A DNA stretch of 64,000 bases from positions 51,452 through 115,451 of the forward strand of contig NZ_KQ948874.1 of the NCBI RefSeq assembly GCF_001514215.1. The letters run 5' to 3'. The notes beneath the pieces were generated by a model. The model was not told the DNA's origin, did no database searches, and worked only from the letters and a program-made list of their open reading frames with translations. The position numbers and the translations under genes were made by a program. Shown here in pieces: positions 17,657 to 25,296 of this stretch (positions are counted from its first letter, which is position 1; the number at the start of each line of letters is the position of its first letter). The stretch comes from Streptomyces bungoensis. GTDB taxonomy: Bacteria > Actinomycetota > Actinomycetes > Streptomycetales > Streptomycetaceae.

Positions 17657-18433
17657 TCAGGCGTACAGCTCCCGCAGGCGCACCGAGAGGCAGGTCACAC
17701 AGCCTTCCAGCTTCTCGAACTCGCCGATGTCCACCGTGACCACCTCGTGGCCGAGATCCGTCAGCAGCTCCGCCGTCTGCGGGGCGCTCGCCGCCATGAG
17801 CAGCTTGTGGGCGCCGAGCAGCACCACGTGCGCGCCGGACTCCTCGGGCACCGACAGGAACCCCGGGAACAGCGACGGCCGGTCCACCTTCGGGATGTGG
17901 CCGACGACCGTGCCGTCCGGCAGCGCGGTGACCGCCGACTTCAGGTGCAGCACCTTGCTCACCGGTACGGCCACCACGCGCGCGCCCAGCGGCTCGAACG
18001 CGGCCCGCAGCTGCTGCACGCCGGCCGCGTTGGTCCGACCGCCCCGGCCGACGTACACGGTCTCGCCGACCTTCAGCACGTCGCCGCCGTCCAGCGTGCC
18101 CGGTTCCCATATCCAGTTCACCGAGCAGCCGAGCCGGGCGACCGCCTCCTCGACCCCGGCGGTCTCCTCGCGCCGGGACTCGGCGCCGGGCCGGGTGATC
18201 AGGGCGACGTTCCTGTACATGACGACGGTGTCCTCGACGAACACCGAGTCCGGGCAGTCGTCGGCCGGTTCGACCTCGATCGTCTCCCAGCCGTGCGTGC
18301 GCAGCGCCTCGACGTACGCCTCCCACTGCTCGACGGCGCGATCCACGTCGACCTTCTCCCGCTCGATGTGCGTCACCAGGCCTTCGGCGAGGCGCGGGCT
18401 GGGGCGGCGGACGAGGGCCTTCTTGCTGGGCAC
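17657..18433 (-). CDS. ddaH: dimethylarginine dimethylaminohydrolase (DDAH) family enzyme
   Basis: This 258-residue amidinotransferase-fold enzyme has substrate-binding and catalytic elements of DDAH: CPDSVFVEDTVVMYRN, the GTLDGGDVLKVG loop, the histidine in LHLKSAVTAL, and the C-terminal nucleophile region LEGCVTCLSVRL. It should hydrolyse methylated arginine to citrulline and dimethylamine. The GTG at 18433 is chosen because AGGAAAGG lies just upstream and the length matches the family. A longer frame adds an arginine-rich tail with no ribosome site. It follows the ABC-F gene on the same strand after 125 bases and may be partly co-transcribed. Confidence 0.85.
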   Translation of the reverse strand: MPSKKALVRRPSPRLAEGLVTHIEREKVDVDRAVEQWEAYVEALRTHGWETIEVEPADDCPDSVFVEDTVVMYRNVALITRPGAESRREETAGVEEAVARLGCSVNWIWEPGTLDGGDVLKVGETVYVGRGGRTNAAGVQQLRAAFEPLGARVVAVPVSKVLHLKSAVTALPDGTVVGHIPKVDRPSLFPGFLSVPEESGAHVVLLGAHKLLMAASAPQTAELLTDLGHEVVTVDIGEFEKLEGCVTCLSVRLRELYA

Positions 18434-18558
18434 GAGGGGCCTTTCCTGGTCGGCGGTGGGGTCCGGCGCCGTGCGGCGGCGCCGGTCCGCCATCATGCAG
18501 GGCGCCGTGGCCGGGGCAAAACCCCTGTGGCCGGGCTGTGGCCCTCCCGAGACGCCCG

Positions 18559-20184
18559 CTAGTCCAGGACGCCCACCTCCTCCGGCGAGGTCTCCCGCAC
18601 CTGCCCGTCCTCCATGAGCAGCCAGCGGGTGATGCCGATGGACCCCAGGAACGGCAGGTCGTGGGCGGCCACCAGCAGGGCGCCCTGGTAGGACTCCAGG
18701 GCCGAGGTGAGCTGCCGCACGCTCGCCATGTCCAGGTTGTTGGTCGGCTCGTCGAGCAGGAGCAGCTGGGGCGCGGGCTCGGCGAGCATCAGCGCGGCCA
18801 GGGCCGCCCGGAAGCGCTCACCGCCGGAGAGCGTCCCCGCCTTCTGGTCGGCGCGTGCGCCCCGGAACAGGAAGCGGGCCAGCCGCGCCCGGATCCGGTT
18901 GTTCGTGGCACCCGGCGCGAACCGGGCCACGTTCTCGGCGACCGTCAGCCCCTCGTCCAGCACGTCCAGGCGCTGCGGCAGGAAACGCAGCGGCACATGC
19001 GCGCGTGCCTCGCCGGCGACCGGCGCCAGCTCCCCGGCGACGGTCCGCAGCAGGGTCGTCTTGCCGGCGCCGTTGCGCCCGACGAGCGCGATCCGCTCCG
19101 GTCCGCGCAGGTCGAGGATCCCCGGCACGCGCGCCCCGTAAGCCGTCTCCAGGTTCTCCAGCGTCAGCACCTGACGGCCCGGCGGCACGGCGGTGTACGG
19201 CATGTCGACGCGGATCTCGTCGTCGTCCCGCACGGCCAGGGCCGCCTCGTCCAGCCGCTCCCGGGCCTCGGCGAGCCGCTCCTCGTGCAGGACGCGGTGC
19301 TTGCCCGCCGACTCCTGGGCGGCCCGTTTGCGCGCGCCCACCAGGATCCTCGGCAGGCTCCCGGATTCGCCGAGCTTCTGCCCGTACTGCTTGCGGCGGG
19401 CCAGCTTCACCTGGGCGTCGGCCAGTTCCCGCTTCTGCTTGCGCACGTCCGCCTCGGCGACGCGCACCATCCGCTCGGCGGCCTCCTGTTCGACGGCGAG
19501 GGCCTCCTCGTAGGCGGAGAAGTTGCCGCCGTACCAGGTGACCTGCCCGGAGCGCAGGTCCGCGATCTGGTCGACCAGGTCCAGGAGTTCACGGTCGTGG
19601 CTGACCACGACGAGGACGCCCGGCCAGGCCGCCACGGCGGCGTGCAGCCGGCGCCGCGCGTACAGGTCCAGGTTGTTGGTGGGCTCGTCCAGCAGCAGGA
19701 CGTCCGGGCGGCGCAGCAGCAGGGCGGCCAGGCGCAGCAGCACCGACTCGCCGCCGGAGAGCTCGCCGACGGTGCGGTCGAGGCCGATGCGGCCGAGACC
19801 GAGCTCGCCGAGGGTGACGAGGGCGCGCTCCTCGACGTCCCAGTCGTCGCCCACCGTCTCGAAGTGCTCCTCGGAGACGTCGCCCGCCTCGATGGCGTGC
19901 AGGGCGGCCCGCCGGGCGGCGATGCCGAGGGCCTCGTCGACGCGGAGGGCGGTGTCGAGCGTGACGTTCTGCGGCAGCAGGCCGATCTCGCCGGTGGCCC
20001 GGACGGTGCCGCCGGCCGGGGCGAGTTCGCCGGCGAGCAGCTTCAGCAGGGTCGACTTGCCCGACCCGTTGACGCCGGTGAGTCCGGTCCTGCCGGGGCC
20101 GAAGGCGATGTCGAGGCCGTCGAACACCGGGGTGCCGTCGGGCCAGGCGAAGGAGAGGGAGGTACAGGTGAGGAAGGTTGACAT
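18559..20184 (-). CDS. ABC-F family ATPase (ribosome-associated, resistance type)
   Basis: This 541-residue protein has two ABC nucleotide-binding domains and no membrane segment. The Walker A motifs are GVNGSGKST and GRNGAGKTT. The signatures are LSGGESVLLRLAAL and LSGGERFRAALAAL, and each Walker B is followed by DEPTNNLD. The linker between the domains is basic and coiled (VRKQKRELADAQVKLARRKQ). This places it with ABC-F translation factors, and the leader-peptide arrangement upstream recalls antibiotic-protection members. It would bind the ribosome E site and free stalled or drug-bound ribosomes. The ATG follows GAGGAAGG. Confidence 0.9.
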   Translation of the reverse strand: MSTFLTCTSLSFAWPDGTPVFDGLDIAFGPGRTGLTGVNGSGKSTLLKLLAGELAPAGGTVRATGEIGLLPQNVTLDTALRVDEALGIAARRAALHAIEAGDVSEEHFETVGDDWDVEERALVTLGELGLGRIGLDRTVGELSGGESVLLRLAALLLRRPDVLLLDEPTNNLDLYARRRLHAAVAAWPGVLVVVSHDRELLDLVDQIADLRSGQVTWYGGNFSAYEEALAVEQEAAERMVRVAEADVRKQKRELADAQVKLARRKQYGQKLGESGSLPRILVGARKRAAQESAGKHRVLHEERLAEARERLDEAALAVRDDDEIRVDMPYTAVPPGRQVLTLENLETAYGARVPGILDLRGPERIALVGRNGAGKTTLLRTVAGELAPVAGEARAHVPLRFLPQRLDVLDEGLTVAENVARFAPGATNNRIRARLARFLFRGARADQKAGTLSGGERFRAALAALMLAEPAPQLLLLDEPTNNLDMASVRQLTSALESYQGALLVAAHDLPFLGSIGITRWLLMEDGQVRETSPEEVGVLD

Positions 20185-20356
20185 GAGGGCCTCACGGTTC
20201 GTGGAAGCGGTCCGGACGGGCGTGTCGAGACACCGCGAGGCGGAAACCGAAAGGCCTGGGCAGGAAGAGGGCCCGGAGAAGAGGGCCTGTGCCGGAGGAC
20301 GGCTCGGACGCCGAGGTCGTACGCCACGCACACCTCACCGGTGTGAGCGCGGTGTC

Positions 20357-20389
20357 TCAGAACCTCAGACGAGCAACGTCCTTCTCCAT
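20357..20389 (-). CDS. 10-residue upstream leader peptide of the ABC-F gene
   Basis: An ATG 18 bases downstream of the predicted transcription start opens a frame encoding MEKDVARLRF and ends in TGA. It lies in the 223-base leader of the ABC-F gene. Eleven bases downstream is a hairpin with a six-bp stem (20329-20345). Short leader ORFs before ABC-F and other ribosome-protection genes commonly sense drug-stalled ribosomes. No Shine-Dalgarno is visible, so initiation may be leaderless-like. It is supported by position and not by homology. Confidence 0.5.
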   Translation of the reverse strand: MEKDVARLRF

Positions 20390-20413
20390 TCGACGGCAAC
20401 AGAGCCGTCGACA

Positions 20414-20442
20414 ACGGTAGGAGGGGGTGGAGGGGCTGTCAA
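20414..20442 (-). promoter_or_regulatory. primary-sigma-type promoter of the ABC-F gene
   Basis: On the minus strand, a perfect -35 TTGACA (20437-20442) and a -10 TACCGT (20414-20419) are separated by 17 bases. The predicted start near 20407 leaves a leader of about 220 bases. A seven-bp hairpin (20391-20397 with 20404-20410) lies at the very 5' end. The rest of the 301-base gap holds the leader ORF and a second hairpin. Confidence 0.7.
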
Positions 20443-20485
20443 CGCGTTAACCGGGCGGCGCCGCCGCCCGCGCGCGGGCAGGGGT

Positions 20486-20902
20486 TCAGCAGGCGTCCCG
20501 CATCAGTTCGGCCAGGTCGTGGTCGAGGTCGAACTGCAGGTGCTCCAGGCCGACGGGCACGAGGTCGCCGGTCGCCTCCAGGAAGCGCCGTATCTCACCG
20601 GAGCGCACGTGCACGATCGCGGTGCCCTCCGGCGCGTGGAACTCCAGGACGGTGCGGTCGTAGCCGTACGGGCGCACCCGGACGTCGCCGCAGCCCTCCG
20701 GACCGCGCAGGCCGGCCGTGAGCAGCTCGCGGGAGAAGGTCCAGCACACCTCGACACCCTCGAGGGTGGCCGGGGCCGGGAAGGTCATGCGGATGGCGAA
20801 CGGGTCGCTCCGGTCGTAGCGCAGCGTGGCGGGAATGCTCGGCATGCGCGGTGCGGCGGCGACAAGGCGGGCCTCTACGGGCTGCTCGATGACGGTGGAC
20901 AA
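20486..20902 (-). CDS. ssgD: SsgA-like sporulation/cell-division regulator (SsgD-like)
   Basis: This 138-residue SsgA-like protein (SALP) has the conserved core LRYDRSDPFAIRMTFPAPAT, VCWTFSRELL, and GDVRVRPYGYDRTVLEFHAP. SALPs occur only in sporulating actinomycetes and steer septum placement and wall synthesis. SsgD is the member linked to lateral-wall integrity. I assign SsgD from the TVIEQPVEARLVA start and from gene order, which is not proof. The start is a TTG with AGGGAG seven bases upstream. Longer frames encode proline- and arginine-rich sequence with no homology. Confidence 0.82.
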   Translation of the reverse strand: MSTVIEQPVEARLVAAAPRMPSIPATLRYDRSDPFAIRMTFPAPATLEGVEVCWTFSRELLTAGLRGPEGCGDVRVRPYGYDRTVLEFHAPEGTAIVHVRSGEIRRFLEATGDLVPVGLEHLQFDLDHDLAELMRDAC

Positions 20903-21089
20903 CGCCTTGCTCCCTCGTGACGGCTGGACGTGCTCCGGGCGTGTGAGACCTGGCACTGGAAGAGACGACGGAATCGGCCCGCCCGTGCACACCCCGAACG
21001 AGTGACCTCGGTCACCGCGTTCATGCACGGGAGCACGCCCGGCGACGCCCTCTGGACGGCGGCGGACGGCTGGACTAGCTTCGCCCGCC

Positions 21090-22193
21090 ATGGGACGACC
21101 GGTGAGCACGCGACGCGGGGGACGGACGGGCCGGCTGGTGGCGGCGGCGGTGGCGTGCGGGGCGGCGCTGGCCGCGCTCGCCGTGCCGCCCGCCGCGGCG
21201 GGACCGCTCGGCGGCGGGCCGCCGCACTGGGCGGCCAAGGACAGCGGCGCCCCGCAGGTGCGCTTCCGCGGCCTCGCCGCCGTCGGCCGCGACACCGCCT
21301 GGCTGGCCGGTACGGCGGGCACCGTGCTGCGCACCACCGACGGCGGGGCGAGCTGGCGGAACGTCTCTCCACCCGGCGCGGCCGACCTGCAGTTCCGCGA
21401 CGTCGAGGCGTTCGACGCGCGGCACGCGGTGGTGCTGGCCATCGGCGAGGGCGAGGCCTCGCGCGTCTACCGCACCGACGACGGCGGAGCGACCTGGACG
21501 GAGTCCTTCCGCAACACCGACCCCAGGGCGTTCTACGACTGCCTCGCCTTCTTCGACCGCCGCCACGGCCTCGCCGTGAGCGATCCCGTCGACGGCCGGT
21601 TCCGCATCCTGTCGACCGGCGACGGCGGCCGCTCCTGGCGGGTGCTGCCGGCCGACGGCATGCCGGCCGCCCTGGACGGCGAGGCCGGCTTCGCCGCGAG
21701 CGGCCAGTGCCTGGTCACCTCCGGCCCGAAGGACGCCTGGCTGGCCACCGGAGGCGGCGCGCACGCGCGCGTGCTGCACTCCGCCGATCGCGGACTGACC
21801 TGGACGGCCGCCGACACGCCCCTGCCCGCGGGCGACCCGGCCAGGGGAGTCTTCGCGCTCGCCTTCCGCGACCGCGCCCACGGGCTGGCGGTCGGCGGCG
21901 ACTACCGCCCCGGCGAGTCCTCCCCGCGGGCCGCCGCGGTCACCGCCGACGGCGGCCGCACCTGGCGTCCCGCCGCCGCGCCGCCGCCCGCCTACCGCTC
22001 CGGCGCCGCCTGGCTCCCGCACAGCCGCACTGCCGCGCTCGCCGTCGGCCCCACGGGCACCGACCTGACCACCGACGGCGGACGCACCTGGCGGACCGTC
22101 GACACCGGCTCGTACGACACCGTCGACTGCGCCGCCGACCTGAGCTGCTGGGCCGCCGGAGAGCAGGGGCGGGTGGCCCGCCTGGAACGCTGA
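21090..22193 (+). CDS. secreted BNR/YCF48-like beta-propeller protein
   Basis: This 367-residue protein has an N-terminal signal peptide (RLVAAAVACGAALAALAVPP then AAAG). Repeated Asp-box motifs follow: TTDGGASWRN, TDDGGATWTE, STGDGGRSWR, SADRGLTWTA, TADGGRTWRP and TTDGGRTWRT. That spacing gives a six- to seven-bladed propeller as in BNR or photosystem-assembly YCF48 proteins. The protein is usually annotated as an oxidoreductase or exo-alpha-sialidase-like, but no catalytic residues are evident. A TAGCTT -10 element (21076-21081) lies eight bases before the ATG, with no ribosome site, so the mRNA is probably leaderless. Confidence 0.8.
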   Translation: MGRPVSTRRGGRTGRLVAAAVACGAALAALAVPPAAAGPLGGGPPHWAAKDSGAPQVRFRGLAAVGRDTAWLAGTAGTVLRTTDGGASWRNVSPPGAADLQFRDVEAFDARHAVVLAIGEGEASRVYRTDDGGATWTESFRNTDPRAFYDCLAFFDRRHGLAVSDPVDGRFRILSTGDGGRSWRVLPADGMPAALDGEAGFAASGQCLVTSGPKDAWLATGGGAHARVLHSADRGLTWTAADTPLPAGDPARGVFALAFRDRAHGLAVGGDYRPGESSPRAAAVTADGGRTWRPAAAPPPAYRSGAAWLPHSRTAALAVGPTGTDLTTDGGRTWRTVDTGSYDTVDCAADLSCWAAGEQGRVARLER

Positions 22194-22211
22194 CGTAACC
22201 GCCGGGAAGCC

Positions 22212-22254
22212 GGGTACTCGTTCCGCACCGCGTAGGACCTCCCGCCGCGGGAGG
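22212..22254 (+). promoter_or_regulatory. possible stress-sigma promoter and leader hairpin
   Basis: A GGGTAC element (22212-22217), the -10 sequence of Streptomyces SigB-type promoters, lies 55 bases before the next start. A GTAAC about 17 bases upstream is a poor -35. A seven-bp hairpin (22238-22244 with 22248-22254) follows, just before the ribosome site. The sigma assignment is tentative. Confidence 0.35.
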
Positions 22255-22272
22255 GCGAGGAAGGGAGCGATC

Positions 22273-22614
22273 ATGCCAGCCGGTTCGAGCCCCAAGCGCG
22301 AACGTCAGTACGAGCACATCAAGGAGAGCGCGCAGGACCGGGGCGAGAGCGCCGCGCGCGCCAAGGAGATCGCCGCGCGGACCGTGAACAAGGAGCGCGC
22401 CCGTTCCGGCGAGTCCAAGACCGCCAGCCGCAGCTCCACGCAGGACAGGAAGTCGTCGAGCGAGCGCGGCGGGCAGCGGTCGGGCAACCGGGTCGGCTCC
22501 CACGGCCCGACCCGCGACCAGCTGTACAACGAGGCCAGGCAGCGCGGCATCGGGGGCCGTTCGCACATGAACAAGGACGAACTGCAGCGCGCGCTGGACG
22601 ACAGGAAGGGCTGA
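22273..22614 (+). CDS. small basic protein with Rho-N/SAP-like C-terminal motif
   Basis: This 113-residue, highly charged protein is rich in Lys, Arg, Glu and Ser. Its first 75 residues look disordered. The C-terminus (TRDQLYNEARQRGIGGRSHM then NKDELQRAL) resembles the Rho-termination-factor N-terminal or SAP/HeH helical motif, which binds nucleic acid. Relatives in Streptomyces are annotated as plasmid-stabilisation proteins without real evidence. The ATG is preceded by AAGGGAG. The GGGTAC element upstream suggests a stress role. Confidence 0.75.
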   Translation: MPAGSSPKRERQYEHIKESAQDRGESAARAKEIAARTVNKERARSGESKTASRSSTQDRKSSSERGGQRSGNRVGSHGPTRDQLYNEARQRGIGGRSHMNKDELQRALDDRKG

Positions 22615-22623
22615 GCCCCCCGT

Positions 22624-22920
22624 TCAGCCCAGCGTCTGCCGGTGGCGCGCCAGCTCGGGAGCCGTCTTCGTGGCGATGAACTCCGTGATGCGGTAGGCGC
22701 ACACCCCGGCGGCCACGAACGGGTCGCCCGCGGTGACCTCCTCCACCTGGGCGCGGTCCTCCGCGACGGCCAGGATGATCCCGCCGTCGCGGGGGTCCTT
22801 GCGCCCGGAGGCCAGGAACAGGCCCTTCGCGTACTGCTCGTCGAGCCAGGCCACGTGCGCCGGTATGACGGCGTCGACGGCCTCCAGCGGGGCGGTGTAG
22901 GTCAGCTCCAGCACGAACAT
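22624..22920 (-). CDS. YciI-like protein
   Basis: This 98-residue YCII-domain protein has a ferredoxin-like dimeric alpha/beta fold (MFVLELTYTAPLEAVDAVIP, HVAWLDEQYAKGLFLASG then RKDPRDGGIILA, FVAAGVCAYRITEF). It carries the conserved histidine (AHVAWLDE) and the PFVAAG-like loop. No reaction is firmly assigned to the family. A TACCCT -10 element (22928-22933 on the minus strand) lies seven bases before the ATG and there is no ribosome site, so it is probably leaderless. It is divergent from endonuclease V. Confidence 0.85.
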   Translation of the reverse strand: MFVLELTYTAPLEAVDAVIPAHVAWLDEQYAKGLFLASGRKDPRDGGIILAVAEDRAQVEEVTAGDPFVAAGVCAYRITEFIATKTAPELARHRQTLG

Positions 22921-22980
22921 GATCGCGAGGGTACCCCCGCGGGCCGGCCGGGCGGCCCGGGACCCTACAGTTCTGGCCGT

Positions 22981-23670
22981 ATGACGACCGTAGGCGTACC
23001 CGCGGGCTGGCCCGCGACCGAGGAAGAGGCCGCCGAACAGGACCGGCTGCGCGGCCGGGTGGTGCTCGACGAGCCCGGGCCGCCGCCCGGGACCGGCCAT
23101 GTGACCGGTGTCGACGTCGCCTACGACGACGAGCGCGACCTCGTGGCCGCCGCGGCCGTCGTCCTGGACGCGGCCACCCTCGCCGTCGTCGCCGAGACCA
23201 CGGCCGTCGGCCGGATCTCCTTCCCGTACGTGCCCGGACTGCTCGCCTTCCGGGAGATCCCGACCGTACGGGCCGCCCTCGACGCCCTGCCCTGCCAGCC
23301 CGGCCTGGTGGTGTGCGACGGCTACGGCCTCGCCCATCCGCGCCGCTTCGGCCTCGCCAGCCACCTCGGGGTGCTCACCGGCCTGCCGGCCATCGGGGTC
23401 GCCAAGAACCCGTTCACCTTCACGTACGACGAGCCGGACCCCGCCCGGGGCAGCACCGCACCACTCCTGGCGGGCACCGAGGAGGTCGGCCGCGCGCTGC
23501 GCACCCGGGACGGCGTGAAGCCGGTCTTCGTCTCCGTCGGCCACCGGGTGAGCCTCGCCAACGCCCTGGCGCACGTGCTGGCCCTGACCCCGCGCTACCG
23601 CCTGCCGGAGACCACGCGCAGGGCCGACGCGCTGTGCCGGCGGGCGCTGCGGGAGGCGGCCGGGAGCTGA
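22981..23670 (+). CDS. nfi: endonuclease V (deoxyinosine 3' endonuclease)
   Basis: This 229-residue enzyme has all Nfi signatures: GVDVAYDDE with the catalytic aspartate, the FPYVPGLLAFREIP wedge/DNA-binding segment, VCDGYGLAHPRRFGLASHLG with the second catalytic acid, and GVAKNPF. It nicks DNA one base 3' to deoxyinosine and starts repair of deaminated adenine. A TACAGT -10 (22966-22971) lies nine bases before the ATG, again suggesting a leaderless transcript. The longer open frame upstream overlaps the divergent YciI gene and is not used. Confidence 0.92.
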   Translation: MTTVGVPAGWPATEEEAAEQDRLRGRVVLDEPGPPPGTGHVTGVDVAYDDERDLVAAAAVVLDAATLAVVAETTAVGRISFPYVPGLLAFREIPTVRAALDALPCQPGLVVCDGYGLAHPRRFGLASHLGVLTGLPAIGVAKNPFTFTYDEPDPARGSTAPLLAGTEEVGRALRTRDGVKPVFVSVGHRVSLANALAHVLALTPRYRLPETTRRADALCRRALREAAGS

Positions 23671-23741
23671 GCCGGGGCGATCACGCCCTCTGAGTACGCG
23701 TACGGATGTGCGCGCGCCGCCTCACGGGGCAGGCTCCCCCT

Positions 23742-23888
23742 ATGACGACACACCGCTCCGCCAAGCCCCTGACCGGCCTCGCCCAGCCCGTCGAGCGCCC
23801 CGTGACGGCCGCGCTGGTCCTCGCCGTCGTGGCGGGTCTCGCCTGGACGGGCGGGATGGTCTGGACCCTGCTGGGGTGGCAGGCGTAG
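23742..23888 (+). CDS. 48-residue single-span membrane protein
   Basis: This small protein (MTTHRSAKPLTGLAQPVERP at the start) has one strong transmembrane helix (VTAALVLAVVAGLAWTGGMVWTLLG) and almost no periplasmic tail. Codon use is typical of the genome. An in-frame ATG 36 bases upstream is possible but gives an odd basic extension. I do not recognise a family. It could be a subunit or regulator of another membrane protein. Confidence 0.6.
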   Translation: MTTHRSAKPLTGLAQPVERPVTAALVLAVVAGLAWTGGMVWTLLGWQA

Positions 23889-23925
23889 CCGCCGCGCCCG
23901 CCAGTGGCCGTGGCCGGCGCGCGGG

Positions 23926-25104
23926 CTACCGGGAGTGGGCCACCCGGAAGGTGATCCCCGCCCGGCGCAGCCGCCCGGTCAGCGCGTCGCCCATCGCCTG
24001 GGCCGTGGTCACCTGCCCGGCCGTCGGCGGCAGGTCGTCGAAGGCCAGGCTGAGGGCCGCCTCCGCGAACATCTTGGCCGTCTCGTCGTAGCCCGGGTCG
24101 CCGCCGGCGACCTCCGTGAGGACGCGCCGCCCGCCGCCCTCGCCGACGAAGCGCACGGAGAACCAGCTCTTCGCGCGCTTCTCGGCGCTCGGCCCCTGCC
24201 CGGGGCTGAGCCGGCCGGACAGCCAGCGCCGGGCGGGCGGCAGCTGTGCGGCGGCACCCAACGCGCCGACGGCCGCGATGCCGCCCAGGGCGACCGGCAG
24301 GTGCCGGACGGCCGCGTAGTGCCGGTAGCGGAAGTCGGGGCCGTAGCGGTCCAGGGCCTTCGCCGAGCGGCGCACGATCCGCGGATCGATGGTCGGCAGC
24401 GGCAGCGCCCAGGCGCCCACCTCCGGGGCGAAGCGCGGCGCTCGCGCCGTGGCCGCCACCCGGCGCCCCATCAGCCGCGGCTCGTGGCGGCGCCGTTCAC
24501 GCGCCGCGGCCAGCAGCTCCCGGCCGCGCGCGAACTGGTTCAGCGCCGAGGCCAGCGTGCCGCCGGAGAAGGCCGCGTGCACCCTGACGTACCCGTCCAC
24601 GGTGAGCGGGACCCCCTCCGGGAGCTGCCGGACTGTGAAGTACACGCCCAGGTCGTGCGGCACGGAGTCGAAGCCGCAGGCGTGCACGAGACGGGCGCCG
24701 GTCTCCCGCGCGCGCGTGTCGTGCCGGACGTACATCAGGTCCACGAACTCGGGCTCGCCTGTGAGGTCGAGGTAGTCGGTCCCGCTGTCCGCGCAGGCGG
24801 CGACGAGCTCCTCGCCGTAGGTGACGTACGGGCCCACGGTCGTGGCGACCACGCGCGCCTGCTCGGCGAGCGTGCGCACGGTGGCCGGTTCGCGCACGTC
24901 GGCGCGGAGCACCGCCGGCCGCGAGGCGGCGGGCAGCCGGTCGCGCAGCAGCTCCAGTCTCCGCTCGTCGCGGCCCGCGATCGCCCAGCGCAGGTCCGCG
25001 GGGGCGTGGGCGGCGAGGTAGCGCGCCGTGAGCGTGCCGACGAAGCCGGTCGCTCCGAAGAGCACGATGTCGTAGGGACGATCCGTCCTGTTTAGCCTGC
25101 TCAT
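23926..25104 (-). CDS. saccharopine-dehydrogenase-like membrane-associated oxidoreductase
   Basis: This 392-residue protein has an N-terminal Rossmann domain (YDIVLFGATGFVGTLTARYL). GRDERRLELLRDRL, VVATTVGPYVTYGEELVAAC and TDYLDLTGEPEFVDLMY follow. These motifs are typical of the trans-acting enoyl-reductase/saccharopine-dehydrogenase-like family (mycobacterial Rv2449c/Rv2953 relatives). A hydrophobic segment sits near residue 285 (VALGGIAAVGALGAAAQL). In mycobacteria one member reduces a double bond in phenolic glycolipid synthesis; the role here is unknown. The ATG (MSRLNRTDRP) has GGGG-rich sequence upstream. Confidence 0.82.
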   Translation of the reverse strand: MSRLNRTDRPYDIVLFGATGFVGTLTARYLAAHAPADLRWAIAGRDERRLELLRDRLPAASRPAVLRADVREPATVRTLAEQARVVATTVGPYVTYGEELVAACADSGTDYLDLTGEPEFVDLMYVRHDTRARETGARLVHACGFDSVPHDLGVYFTVRQLPEGVPLTVDGYVRVHAAFSGGTLASALNQFARGRELLAAARERRRHEPRLMGRRVAATARAPRFAPEVGAWALPLPTIDPRIVRRSAKALDRYGPDFRYRHYAAVRHLPVALGGIAAVGALGAAAQLPPARRWLSGRLSPGQGPSAEKRAKSWFSVRFVGEGGGRRVLTEVAGGDPGYDETAKMFAEAALSLAFDDLPPTAGQVTTAQAMGDALTGRLRRAGITFRVAHSR

Positions 25105-25213
25105 GACACCCCATTGGTCGTTCAGCACGCGCCGCTGTCGGTGGCTGAGGCTAGCGTGAGGGGTGCGGGGCCCGACGGCCGGGCACTTGGCTAAGCGCTT
25201 GCTCGTTCAGGTC

Positions 25214-25270
25214 TTGTGCCCGGTGGAACGTGTTCCTAGCATCACCGGTGTTACATCAGTTGTGTCACAT
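25214..25270 (+). promoter_or_regulatory. promoter and operator of the fatty-acid oxidation operon
   Basis: A TTGTGC (25214-25219) and a TAGCAT (25237-25242), 17 bases apart, form a promoter. Just downstream are the palindrome CACCGGTG (25243-25250) and a direct repeat GTGT[T/C]ACAT (25248-25256 and 25262-25270). The same CACCGGTG and GTGTCACA elements occur in front of the MerR gene at 30.7 kb. Confidence 0.5.
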
Positions 25271-25296
25271 GGGTGCGGAGCAGGGGGCAGGACGGC

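Noticed and set aside
19138..19142. TAA on the plus strand inside the ABC-F gene, read as a possible TTA codon
   Set aside because: It is not in the coding frame (offset by two bases), so it is not a bldA codon.
20261..20290. Repeated GAGGGCC blocks in the ABC-F leader as a terminator stem
   Set aside because: They are direct repeats. Only a five-bp self-complementary pairing is possible, too weak to call.
20043..20414. 123-codon minus-strand frame overlapping the ABC-F leader
   Set aside because: It is out of frame with the ABC-F gene, overlaps its start and encodes Pro/Ser/Arg-rich sequence. The short leader ORF fits the promoter better.
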